Positions 1 to 6,486 of a DNA stretch of 13,442 bases are shown here, piece after piece. The stretch is from DSBX01 sp046484845 (GTDB taxonomy: Bacteria; Hydrothermota; Tepidihabitantia; Tepidihabitantales; Tepidihabitantaceae). Where the stretch lies: positions 1-13,442 of the forward strand of contig JAWOIB010000181.1 in the NCBI GenBank assembly GCA_046484845.1. Direction: 5' to 3'. How positions within the stretch are numbered: the first letter of the stretch is position 1; each line of letters opens with the position of its first letter. The position numbers were made by a program, and so were the translations under genes. The notes under the pieces were generated by a model. The model worked only from the letters and a program-made list of their open reading frames with translations, searched no databases and was not told where the DNA came from.

Positions 1-2
1 AG

Positions 3-590
3 CAGCTCGAGAAAGGCACCTCGCCGCTCATCGGCCGCGAGGGCGAGCGGGTGCTGGCCGACTGCCTGACCCTCACCGACAACCCGCTCCGCCGCCACGG
101 CCCCGCAACCGCGCCCTTCGACGGCGAGGGCGTCCCGTCCCGGGTGAACCCGCTCTTCGCGCGCGGGGTATTCAGTGGCTTCCTCCACGACCTCGACTCC
201 GCCGCCGCCTGCGGCTGCCGGAGCACCGGCTCCGCCCGGCGCGACTACGACTCGCCGCCCGCCCCGGGGCCCGCCTGCCTCGAGCTCGCGCCCGGCACGA
301 CCGCACTTGCCCGGGCCGTAGCCGATACGCGCGCAGGCCTGCTGGTACTCTACTGCGTCGGGGGCGGCCAGTCGAACATCCTGGCCGGAGAAGTCGCGCT
401 CAACCTCACCGCCGCGCTCAAAATCGAGGGCGGCGAGCTGGTCGGCCGGGTGAAGGACGTGATGCTCGCCGACAACATTTACCGGATGCTCTCGACCGTT
501 GACCGGGTCGGGGATGAACCGCGGGACACCGGTCGTGACTTCCTGCCCTGGCTGAGCTTCCCCGCCCTGAAACTGGCCGCCCGCGACTGA
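3..590 (+). CDS. tldE: TldD/PmbA (TldE-type) family protein, C-terminal part, cut by window edge
   Basis: The reading frame is open from base 3 with no start inside the window, so about 195 C-terminal residues are visible of a protein usually near 430-450. The visible part follows the PmbA/TldE pattern: a KGTSPLIG segment with GERV, then LTLTDNP, the FDGEGVPS segment, a glycine/serine STGSARR stretch, and a closing block with GGELVGRVKDVMLADNIYRML. In this family TldD carries the zinc site and TldE/PmbA is its partner in a cytosolic heterodimeric protease that unfolds and cleaves small peptides (microcin maturation, CcdA turnover). The visible part shows no HExxxH-type site, but that would lie in the missing N-terminus, so TldE rather than TldD is inferred from the C-terminal pattern. 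The Lon-like gene starts 39 bases downstream on the same strand, so the two are probably co-transcribed. The tldD partner is presumably upstream, outside the window. Confidence 0.85.
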   Translation, partial: QLEKGTSPLIGREGERVLADCLTLTDNPLRRHGPATAPFDGEGVPSRVNPLFARGVFSGFLHDLDSAAACGCRSTGSARRDYDSPPAPGPACLELAPGTTALARAVADTRAGLLVLYCVGGGQSNILAGEVALNLTAALKIEGGELVGRVKDVMLADNIYRMLSTVDRVGDEPRDTGRDFLPWLSFPALKLAARD

Positions 591-629
591 GTATGCTTGC
601 CCCCTCCCGGACCTGAAAGGAGTACTGAA

Positions 630-3206
630 TTGAAGAAGAAACAGCCTGCTGCCGCCCGCCCGGGGCTGGACCCGGCCGACCTCCGCTGGACCTGCCCCCC
701 GGACTGCGTCGAGTTCGAAACGACCGACGACATCAAGCCCCGGCCGGCCGAACCCGGCGATGACCGTTGCGGCATCGTCGGCCAGCGCCGGGCGGTTGAC
801 GCGCTCGCGCTCGGCCTGGAGATCAACGCCTCCGGCTACAACATTTTTGTCACCGGCCCGGTCGGCACCGGCCGGACCACCACCGTCCGCCAGCTACTCG
901 AACGCTACCAGCACGCGGAGCGCCGCCTGGACGACAAGTGCTACGTCAACAACTTCCGCGACCCCGACCAGCCGACCCTGCTCCGCTTCCCGGCCGGCGG
1001 CGGCCGCCGTTTCGCCCGGGCAATGGATGAACTGGTTGAGCACCTGACCCGGAACCTCCCCGACCAGTTCGAGAGCGAGGCCTACCAGCAGCGCCGCAAC
1101 AACATCATCGAAGGCTTCAAGGAGCGCGGCGGCGGCAAGGTGCGCGAGTTCGAGAAGAAGGTCGCGGCCGCCGGGTTCGCGCTGGTCCAGGTCGCGCCGT
1201 TCGTGAAACCCGAACTGGCGCCGATCGTTGAGAAACAGCCGGCGAAGATGGAGGCACTGGCCGGGCTGGTCGAAGAAGGCAAGCTCAGCCCGGAACGGGC
1301 CGAGGAAATCAAACAGGCTTACCGCGAACTCTCTTCGGAGCTGGCCGCAATCTTCAAGGAGATCCGCAGCCACGAACGGGAAGCGCGTGAGGGGATCGAA
1401 CAGCTCGACCGCGACATCGTCCTGCCGGTGCTGGAGGAGCGGCTCGCGGAAGTCGCGGAACAGCATGCTGGCGACGACCCCGCCGCCAAGCGGACGGCGC
1501 CGCGGCCGACCGGACCCGGCGAGCCGCCCGTGACCGACCGCGGCGAGAAGGTCCAAGCCTGGCTCGAGGATGTCAAGGAATCGGTGCTGGGCAACATCGA
1601 CCGGTTCCGCAGCCGTCCCCAGGAAACGAAGGCCGGTTCGTCGGACGGCGAAACCGACACCTTCTCGGAGTACCGGGTAAACGTGCTGGTCGACAACCGC
1701 CGGACCAAGGGCGCGCCGATCGTGTTCGAAACCAATCCCAGCTACAAGAACCTGTTCGGAACCATCGAGCGGGTGGTAGATCGGTCCGGCCAGTGGCGCA
1801 CCGATTTCAGCAAGGTCAAGGCCGGCTCCATCCTGCGCGCCGACGGCGGGTTCCTGGTACTGAACGCGCTCGACGTCCTGGTCGAGCCCGGGGTCTGGGC
1901 GGCGCTGAAGCGGACGCTCCGCCACCGCCGGCTGGAGATCTCCCCGTACGAGCCGCTGCTGTCAATGCTCTCGGTGACCGCGATGAAGCCCGAGCGCATC
2001 GCGATCGACGTCAAGGTTGTCATGATCGGCGACCCCCAGCTTTACTCGCTGCTGGCTGCCTACGACGAGGACTTCCGCAAGATCTTCAAGGTCCGGGCCG
2101 ACTTCGACTGGGTGATGAACCTCGATGATGAAGCCATCGGCCAGTACGGCCAGGTCATCAAGCTGCTCTGCGACAACGAACGCCTCAAGCCCTTCGCCCG
2201 GACCGGTATCACCCGGGTCATCGAGTTCGGCGTCCGGCTCGCCGGACGGAAGGACCGGCTTTCGACCCGGTTCAACATCGTCGGCGATGTGCTCAAGGAA
2301 GCCGACCACTGGGCGACCAAGGCCGGGGCGCCGGCGGTTGGTGCCGAACACGTCGAGCAGGCGCTGGCTGCGCGGCGCGAGCGGGTCCGGCTCTACGAGG
2401 AGAAGCTGCACGAACTGGTCAACCGGGGCACGGTGTTCATCACCGTAACCGGCAAGGCCCGGGGCCAGGTCAACGGCTTGGCGGTCTACGACACCGGCGA
2501 GTACAGCTTCGGCAGCCCGTCCCGGATCACCGCCCGCACCGGCGTCGGGTCCGCGGGCATCGTCAACATCGAGCGCGAGGCCCAGCTCTCCGGTCCGACC
2601 CACGACAAGGGCGTCTACATCCTGACCGGCTACCTGCGCTACAAGTACGCCCAGAAGCAGCCGCTGGTGATGTCGGCGTCCATCACCTTCGAACAGAGCT
2701 ACGGCGGCGTTGACGGCGATTCGGCCTCGTCCACCGAAATCTACGCCCTGCTCTCCGACCTGTCGGGCCTCGAGCTCCGCCAGGACCTGGCGGTCACCGG
2801 CTCGGTCAACCAACACGGCCAGGTCCAGCCGATCGGCGGCGTGAATGAGAAGGTCGAGGGCTTCTTCGACATCTGCGCCGCGCACGGGCTGACCGGTACC
2901 CAGGGAGTAATGCTCCCGGCCGCCAACGTGCCCGACCTGATGCTCCGGCTCGACGTGGTCGAGGCGGTCCGGCAGGGCAGGTTCCACGTCCACGCGGTCT
3001 CGAGTATCGATGAGGGCGTCGAACTGCTCACCGGGGTCCCGGCCGGGCGGCCGGCGCGGGACGGCAGTTACCCGGCCGGCTCGGTCCACGGCCGGGTCAT
3101 GAAGCGGCTGGCCGAGCTCGCCAGGCTGCACCGGATTCACGTCGATTCGGACCGCAAGAAGGGCCGGGCGAAGCAGCGGGTCGGGCTGCGCCGGAAGAAG
3201 CTCTAG
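630..3206 (+). CDS. Lon-like ATP-dependent protease (AAA_32 / LonB-like, peptidase S16)
   Basis: Predicted cytosolic ATP-driven serine protease of 858 residues, of the COG1067 type without the classical Lon N-domain. Walker A is GPVGTGRTT at residues 76-84. A charged, probably coiled-coil insertion spans about 130-280, followed by a Pro-rich linker at 280-308. A GGFLVLNALDVL segment at 406-417 sits where Walker B belongs, and GDP at 467-469 probably starts the sensor region. The S16 domain fills about 600-800, with catalytic Ser698 in GDSAS and Lys741 in GGVNEKVEG. The 43-residue Ser-Lys spacing equals that of E. coli Lon (679/722), so the site looks intact. The basic C-terminal tail (KKGRAKQRVGLRRKK) is unusual. 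The frame is open from TTG 597, but AAAGGAG at 616-622 lies 7 bases before TTG 630, which I take as the start. The stop shares a CTAG with the convergent DUF502 gene. Identity as an active Lon-family protease is secure; substrates are unknown. Confidence 0.93.
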   Translation: MKKKQPAAARPGLDPADLRWTCPPDCVEFETTDDIKPRPAEPGDDRCGIVGQRRAVDALALGLEINASGYNIFVTGPVGTGRTTTVRQLLERYQHAERRLDDKCYVNNFRDPDQPTLLRFPAGGGRRFARAMDELVEHLTRNLPDQFESEAYQQRRNNIIEGFKERGGGKVREFEKKVAAAGFALVQVAPFVKPELAPIVEKQPAKMEALAGLVEEGKLSPERAEEIKQAYRELSSELAAIFKEIRSHEREAREGIEQLDRDIVLPVLEERLAEVAEQHAGDDPAAKRTAPRPTGPGEPPVTDRGEKVQAWLEDVKESVLGNIDRFRSRPQETKAGSSDGETDTFSEYRVNVLVDNRRTKGAPIVFETNPSYKNLFGTIERVVDRSGQWRTDFSKVKAGSILRADGGFLVLNALDVLVEPGVWAALKRTLRHRRLEISPYEPLLSMLSVTAMKPERIAIDVKVVMIGDPQLYSLLAAYDEDFRKIFKVRADFDWVMNLDDEAIGQYGQVIKLLCDNERLKPFARTGITRVIEFGVRLAGRKDRLSTRFNIVGDVLKEADHWATKAGAPAVGAEHVEQALAARRERVRLYEEKLHELVNRGTVFITVTGKARGQVNGLAVYDTGEYSFGSPSRITARTGVGSAGIVNIEREAQLSGPTHDKGVYILTGYLRYKYAQKQPLVMSASITFEQSYGGVDGDSASSTEIYALLSDLSGLELRQDLAVTGSVNQHGQVQPIGGVNEKVEGFFDICAAHGLTGTQGVMLPAANVPDLMLRLDVVEAVRQGRFHVHAVSSIDEGVELLTGVPAGRPARDGSYPAGSVHGRVMKRLAELARLHRIHVDSDRKKGRAKQRVGLRRKKL

Positions 3207-3220
3207 CCGGTCCGGACCGG
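3203..3220. other. Overlapping stops of convergent genes with adjacent 14-base palindrome
   Basis: CTAG at 3203-3206 supplies TAG for Lon on the plus strand (3204-3206) and TAG for DUF502 on the minus strand (3203-3205). Immediately next, CCGGTCCGGACCGG (3207-3220) is a perfect palindrome within the last codons of DUF502. It could form a short hairpin in the Lon mRNA tail; no T-run follows. Confidence 0.5.
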
Positions 3221-3868
3221 GGCGGACGCGGGTTCGGCCCCGGGGGCGATGCGCGCGAGGTGAACGAAGCCGGCGAACCCTTCGGGCAGGACCACCCCCC
3301 CGGAAACCACCAGTCTGAGACCCTCATCGGTAGTGATCCCGGTCTCGGTAAGCTCGTCCTCGGGAATCAGCGCCAACCAGCCTGATGTCGGGTTGGGAGT
3401 CGTCGGGAAGTAGACGAACACCGCCCGGCGGCCATCGGCCAGCGTGAAGCGCTCGTCCGAGGTCACGAACCCGACCGCCAGCAGGCCCCGGCGCGGGTAC
3501 TCGACAATGACCGCCTGCCGCAGCGAACTGCGCTTGACGAAGACCGCGTCGGCAAGCTGCTGGGTGGAGGTGTAGATGCCCCGGATGAACGGCAGCCGGC
3601 GCATCAGCCGGTCAAGCTGACGGACGAACCAACGCCCGGCGATGCTGGAAGCCAGCGTCCCGACCGCGACGATGAACACCAGCAGCACGACGAACCCGAT
3701 GATGGTTGTGACCCAGCCGGGCAGCCGGACGAGCCAGACGTGCCGGGCGAGCAGGGGCGACAGCAGGTGGCCGAGCCGGGTGACCAGGAACCAGATGACG
3801 AGTATGCTCAGCCCGAGCGGGAGCACGGTGGCGATGCCGGCGAGGAGGTACTTGCGCAACCGCTTCAC
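3203..3868 (-). CDS. DUF502 family membrane protein
   Basis: Protein of 221 residues matching DUF502 in length and motifs. Two hydrophobic segments at about 8-30 and 52-75 anchor it in the inner membrane, preceded by a positive N-terminus (KRLRKY). The soluble part holds RLPFIRGIYTSTQQ at 91-104, an IVEYPRRG segment near 121-128, FPTTPNPTSG at 154-163 and a VSGG near 188-191, all hallmarks of the family. Its biochemical role is unknown; plant relatives (LCV/COV1) act in membrane trafficking and patterning. The frame can begin at GTG 3874, but a good -10 element ends at 3875 and would start transcription at about 3868, which is itself a GTG. I therefore place the start there, giving an apparently leaderless mRNA; no Shine-Dalgarno site is visible. 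It lies 38 bases downstream of the kinase-like gene on the same strand, so read-through from that operon is also possible. The stop overlaps the stop of the convergent Lon gene. Confidence 0.87.
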   Translation of the reverse strand: MKRLRKYLLAGIATVLPLGLSILVIWFLVTRLGHLLSPLLARHVWLVRLPGWVTTIIGFVVLLVFIVAVGTLASSIAGRWFVRQLDRLMRRLPFIRGIYTSTQQLADAVFVKRSSLRQAVIVEYPRRGLLAVGFVTSDERFTLADGRRAVFVYFPTTPNPTSGWLALIPEDELTETGITTDEGLRLVVSGGVVLPEGFAGFVHLARIAPGAEPASAPVRTG

Positions 3869-3874
3869 GCACAC

Positions 3875-3903
3875 AGTCTAGCGCGCAACTTGCCGCCGGG
3901 CAA
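3875..3903 (-). promoter_or_regulatory. Sigma70-type promoter for the DUF502 gene, leaderless geometry
   Basis: On the minus strand TTGCCC (3898-3903) is followed after 17 bases by TAGACT (3875-3880). Each hexamer matches the sigma70 consensus at 4 of 6 positions. The expected transcription start, 7 bases past the -10, is base 3868, the first base of GTG. It would give DUF502 independent expression from the thi4 operon upstream. Confidence 0.5.
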
Positions 3904-3906
3904 TAT

Positions 3907-4806
3907 CTACCTGGAACCTGGCACCCGGACGCGGACCGCTCCCGGCAGCACCTCGAGCCGGAACCGCCTGGCCCCGGGCCAGTCGAGCAGGTCTCCGTCA
4001 AGCTGAACCGGGACCGGCGCGGCGAACTCCAGTTCGACCGTCGCCCCGCTCAGGAAGCTCACCTCGGGCATCCCGCCATGCGTTCCCCGGACCAGCCTGG
4101 GCAGACAGCTCATGATGCGCGCCCGGCCGCATGCCCTGATGACGCAGACCTCGAGCCGGCCGTCGTCGGGCTCGGCACCGGGCGCGACCTTCATCCCGCC
4201 CCCGTAACAGCGGCCGTTGGCTGCGGCCACCAGCAATACCGACTCCTCCCGGGTCTCGCCGTCGACCGCCAGCCGCACCCGCGGGCAGTCGAAATTGCGC
4301 ACCGCCAGCATCACCGCGCCCACGTACAACGGCAAGCCGCGCAGGTGCCGGAGCCGGCGCGCCTCCTGGATGACCCGGGCGTCGAACCCGAACCCGGCCG
4401 CGTTGACAAACAACGTTTCCCGGCCTTCAGAAATCACCCTGGCCGCGTCAATCGCCCGCGGCCGGCCTTCCACCGCCACCCGGCACGCGGCCGCAGTCTC
4501 CTGCGGAATCCCGAGATTCCGCGCCAGGTCGTTCCCCGACCCAACCGGCACCAGCGCCAGCTCCGGCGCGTCCGCGCGCCCGGCCAGCCCGGCCGCAACC
4601 TCGCGAACAGTACCGTCACCGCCGACCGCCACGAGCAGACCGCCGCTGACGCCCTGCGCCAGCTCGGTGGCGTGTCCCGGGCGTCCGGTCTCGACGAACT
4701 CGATTCCCGGCAGCAGCCGGGCGAGTTCGCGCCGGGCCCGGACCCGCAGCCGGGCACCTGGCCCGCGGCCGGCTGCCGGGTTGACGACGGCCAAACGGGC
4801 AGTCAT
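3907..4806 (-). CDS. Diacylglycerol kinase (DAGK_cat) family lipid kinase
   Basis: Protein of 299 residues with the full signature of the DAGK/YegS/sphingosine kinase family, which phosphorylates lipid hydroxyl groups using ATP at the cytosolic face of the membrane. Visible motifs: LAVVNPAAGRG at 5-15 (nucleotide-binding loop), VGGDGTVREV at 61-70 (the GGDGT motif) and PVGSGNDLARNLGIP at 87-101. The C-terminal beta-rich half contains FVNAAGFGFDARV, NGRCYGGGMKVAPGAEPDDG and the closing QLDGD segment, all in family order. The exact lipid substrate cannot be read from sequence. The frame extends upstream to TTG 4848, but ATG 4806 gives the normal family N-terminus and lies only 4 bases after the thiN stop, implying translational coupling; no Shine-Dalgarno site is visible. 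It is probably the third gene of the thi4-thiN operon, although a lipid kinase has no evident part in thiamine synthesis. Confidence 0.9.
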   Translation of the reverse strand: MTARLAVVNPAAGRGPGARLRVRARRELARLLPGIEFVETGRPGHATELAQGVSGGLLVAVGGDGTVREVAAGLAGRADAPELALVPVGSGNDLARNLGIPQETAAACRVAVEGRPRAIDAARVISEGRETLFVNAAGFGFDARVIQEARRLRHLRGLPLYVGAVMLAVRNFDCPRVRLAVDGETREESVLLVAAANGRCYGGGMKVAPGAEPDDGRLEVCVIRACGRARIMSCLPRLVRGTHGGMPEVSFLSGATVELEFAAPVPVQLDGDLLDWPGARRFRLEVLPGAVRVRVPGSR

Positions 4807-4810
4807 GGAT

Positions 4811-5398
4811 TCAGGCGGTCCGGGCCTGGCAGCGGCGGGCGATATCAACCGCTCGGTCGGCGATGATGGCCGGGTCTGGTCCGACCAGCAGGAACAGCGG
4901 CTCCTTGCCCCAGCCTCGGCCCTCGTAGAATACCGGCGGCACCCGGCCGCCGCATGCCGCCACCAGTTCGCGGACCTTCCAGGGCATCGAAGCCCGGTTC
5001 GCGCCGATCAACGCGGCCGGCTCGGCGGCGCGGTCGAGCGCGCCGAACGCCAGCCCGCGCTCCCGGGCCCAGTCCCGGACGAACTCAAGGAGCTGCTCGT
5101 TCCAGCGGAAATTGAGCGCGCTCCGAATCGCCGGGTCGAACCGGCGGAACTCGATGATACGCCGGGCGAGGTGGTCCGAAGCGCCGAACCGGACCGGCCC
5201 CGCCGCCCTGGGCAGCCCGCCGACCACCGTCAGCCGCCCGTCAATCGCGGCGACGTCTTCCGGCCCGGCCGCCCCGGGCAGGACGCAGGCGAAGTTGGTG
5301 CGCACCTCGGGCACCAGCGCGGCGAATTCCGGGCAGCCTTCGAGCCGACGGACCGCCGATTCCAGCCGCGCCAGCGTCTGCTCGCGGTCCGGTGTCAA
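4811..5398 (-). CDS. thiN: ThiN-type thiamine-phosphate synthase, free-standing
   Basis: Protein of 195 residues covering one ThiN domain. ThiN joins HMP-diphosphate with the thiazole phosphate to give thiamine phosphate, replacing the unrelated ThiE; it is best known from archaea, often as the C-terminal part of ThiD-ThiN fusions. Family blocks in order: an N-terminal helix, LVPEVRTNFACVLPGA at 28-43, EDVAAIDGRL at 47-56, FGASDHLAR at 71-79 with the conserved His76, DPAIRSALNFRW at 88-99 and GRGWGKEPLFLLVG at 160-173. Arg and His residues in these blocks are implicated in catalysis in characterised ThiN. There is no ThiD or DNA-binding part. The start is TTG 5398, 6 bases after the thi4 stop, with a weak ribosome site, so coupling to thi4 is likely. 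The thi4 neighbour strongly supports the assignment. The alternative, a non-enzymatic ThiN-like ligand sensor, is less likely without an HTH domain. Confidence 0.85.
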   Translation of the reverse strand: MTPDREQTLARLESAVRRLEGCPEFAALVPEVRTNFACVLPGAAGPEDVAAIDGRLTVVGGLPRAAGPVRFGASDHLARRIIEFRRFDPAIRSALNFRWNEQLLEFVRDWARERGLAFGALDRAAEPAALIGANRASMPWKVRELVAACGGRVPPVFYEGRGWGKEPLFLLVGPDPAIIADRAVDIARRCQARTA

Positions 5399-5404
5399 GT
5401 CCCG

Positions 5405-6184
5405 TTACCGGCGCAGTTCCCCGGCGATGAGTTCCGCGACGCGTACCCCGGACAGGAACATCCCGCCGAAGATCGGTCCCATCCGCGGCCCGCCATGCAC
5501 CGCGTTGGCGCACATCCCGCAGACCCAGAGACCGGGATAGACCTCGCCGGTGTTGGACAGGGTCAGCTGCTCGGCACGGTCGGCCCACATCGGCCGCTCA
5601 CCCTCGAACCCGCCCGAAGGCGTGTTCAACCGGACCCGGGCCTTGCGGACCAGGCCGTTGACCAGCTCGGCCGGGTGGCCGGTGGAGTCCACCACTGCCC
5701 GGGCGGTCATCGTCAATGGGTCAACATGGAGGTGGGACAGCTCGACCGCGCTCCAGTTCAGCACCAGCCCCCGGATGCGGTCCTCGACCAGCAGCACGTC
5801 CTCGGCCGAGATGAGGTTGAATATCTTGACGCCGGCCCGGGTTGTGCGGAGCAGCAGCGCGCCCAGCACCTGGATCGAATCGGCCACGAAGTAACCGGGA
5901 CGCTGTTCGTGCAGCTCGACCCCACAGTTCTCAAGCAGCCGCGCGGCCTCCTGCTGGACGACAATCTCGGAGAACATCATCCCGCCCCCGGGCATCCCGC
6001 CCCCGGGACGGAGCGCGCGCTCGAACACCGCGGTCTTGAACCCCTTTTCGGCCAGCGAGAAGGCCGCGGTCAGCCCGGACGGCCCGCCACCCACGATCGC
6101 GACATCAACTTCCAGGTTCTCGAGCAGCCGGCCGGTGAACCGTTCGATTATCGCCCGCGAAATCTCGACGTCTTTCAGCTCCAA
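5405..6184 (-). CDS. thi4: Thi4-family thiazole synthase, His-type (sulfide-dependent)
   Basis: Makes the thiazole precursor of thiamine (ADP-thiazole) from NAD and glycine. The protein has 259 residues from TTG 6184. A Rossmann dinucleotide site GGGPSG lies at 32-37 with FER at 54-56, then the Gly/Met-rich GGGMPGGGMMF at 61-71, NWSAVELSHLHVDPLT at 143-158, DSTGH at 166-170 and a C-terminal GMCANAVHGGPRMGPIFGGMF. In yeast-type Thi4 a Cys just before the DP donates its sulfur once (suicide enzyme). Here that place is His153 in HLHVDP, as in Methanocaldococcus Thi4, which uses free sulfide with iron and turns over repeatedly. Ribose-1,5-bisphosphate isomerase relatives are excluded by the fold motifs. 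Start choice: GGAGG at 6191-6195 is 6 bases before TTG 6184, but touches TTG 6190 and follows GTG 6211. It is first in the operon with thiN. A leader of about 70 bases has no TPP riboswitch that I can recognise. Confidence 0.9.
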   Translation of the reverse strand: MELKDVEISRAIIERFTGRLLENLEVDVAIVGGGPSGLTAAFSLAEKGFKTAVFERALRPGGGMPGGGMMFSEIVVQQEAARLLENCGVELHEQRPGYFVADSIQVLGALLLRTTRAGVKIFNLISAEDVLLVEDRIRGLVLNWSAVELSHLHVDPLTMTARAVVDSTGHPAELVNGLVRKARVRLNTPSGGFEGERPMWADRAEQLTLSNTGEVYPGLWVCGMCANAVHGGPRMGPIFGGMFLSGVRVAELIAGELRR

Positions 6185-6218
6185 TTCCAACCTCCGCGGT
6201 AAGACTATCACGACCTCC

Positions 6219-6245
6219 GGGCCCTGCCCCGAGCGGGACCGGCCC
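6219..6245 (-). promoter_or_regulatory. Possible hairpin in the thi4 leader
   Basis: In the minus-strand transcript GGGCC (6241-6245) can pair with GGCCC (6219-6223), enclosing a small inner CCC/GGG stem. It sits midway between the predicted transcription start (about 6256) and the thi4 ribosome site. In DNA this GC-rich such pairing arises easily by chance, so a function is only possible. Confidence 0.2.
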
Positions 6246-6262
6246 TTGCTACGGACGCGGAC

Positions 6263-6290
6263 AGTCTAACCCGGCGGCGGGTTGAGTCAA
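6263..6290 (-). promoter_or_regulatory. Sigma70-type promoter of the thi4-thiN operon with palindromic spacer
   Basis: On the minus strand TTGACT (6285-6290, 5 of 6 matches to -35) is followed after 16 bases by TAGACT (6263-6268, 4 of 6 matches to -10). Transcription should begin near 6256. The spacer holds the inverted repeat AACCCG-GCGG-CGGGTT (6268-6283), a likely repressor site, and TTGAGTCAA (6282-6290) is itself a palindrome over the -35. The -10 and its two following bases, TAGACTGT, also occur at the DUF502 promoter. Confidence 0.6.
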
Positions 6291-6327
6291 CGCTCCCTGC
6301 CGCTTCCCATCCGGCCGCAATTTCTTC

Positions 6328-6356
6328 TTGACAGCCTATGCTGTCCAGTTTATCTT
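6328..6356 (+). promoter_or_regulatory. Strong sigma70-type promoter of the HEAT-repeat gene with palindromic operator
   Basis: TTGACA (6328-6333, perfect -35), a 17-base spacer and TATCTT (6351-6356, 4 of 6) stand in an AT-rich island that contrasts with the surrounding DNA. The spacer contains GACAGC-CTAT-GCTGTC (6330-6345), a perfect 6-4-6 inverted repeat overlapping the -35, placed where a repressor would block polymerase. The predicted start is about 6363, at the edge of the TTGGAGG that serves the short leader ORF. Confidence 0.7.
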
Positions 6357-6373
6357 ATTCTTGGAGGTTTGAG

Positions 6374-6466
6374 ATGCTCCCGGCAGGGGTGCCGGAGACA
6401 TCACACTTCCTGGACGGATCCGCGACCGGCATTGCAGCCCGGCTGCCCTGCCCGCGCGGGAGATGA
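6374..6466 (+). CDS. Possible 30-codon leader ORF upstream of the HEAT-repeat gene
   Basis: ATG 6374 follows TTGGAGG (6361-6367) by 7 bases and lies just downstream of a strong promoter, so ribosomes should initiate here. The peptide starts MLPAGVPETSHFLDG, ends RLPCPRGR and has no hydrophobic segment, signal or recognisable domain. It could be a leader peptide controlling the HEAT gene, a small protein, or simply a well-placed ribosome site inside an untranslated leader. Its TGA overlaps an ATG at 6463 (ATGA), which opens a 10-codon ORF ending at 6495 inside the next ribosome site. Confidence 0.35.
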   Translation: MLPAGVPETSHFLDGSATGIAARLPCPRGR

Positions 6467-6468
6467 TG

Positions 6469-6486
6469 CGGCCGGGCAACCGGCCG
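6469..6486 (+). promoter_or_regulatory. Stable GCAA-tetraloop hairpin in the HEAT-gene leader
   Basis: CGGCCGG (6469-6475) pairs perfectly with CCGGCCG (6480-6486) around the loop GCAA, a GNRA tetraloop. The stem ends 7 bases before the GAGGAGG ribosome site (6494-6500) of the HEAT-repeat gene, so it could influence translation, protect the mRNA 5' region or dock in a larger RNA fold. Confidence 0.45.

Noticed and set aside
569..597. Promoter for the Lon-like gene using TATGCT at 592-597 as -10
   Set aside because: The -10 is acceptable, but the bases at the -35 distance (GAAACT) do not resemble TTGACA, and the gene lies only 39 bases after tldE, favouring co-transcription.
1962..3140. Open frame of 392 codons on the minus strand inside the Lon-like gene
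   Set aside because: It is fully antisense to the S16 protease and ATPase coding sequence, with no domain or ribosome site; stop-poor antisense frames are expected at this GC content.
4217..6202. Open frame of 661 codons on the plus strand opposite the kinase-like, thiN and thi4 genes
   Set aside because: It crosses three genes with clear family motifs on the other strand, and its product is low-complexity Arg/Pro/Ser/Gln-rich sequence typical of antisense frames in GC-rich DNA.
6185..6256. TPP riboswitch in the thi4 leader
   Set aside because: A thiamine operon makes it plausible, but the leader is only about 70 bases and I see neither the CTGAGA core nor the conserved second helix block of the THI element.
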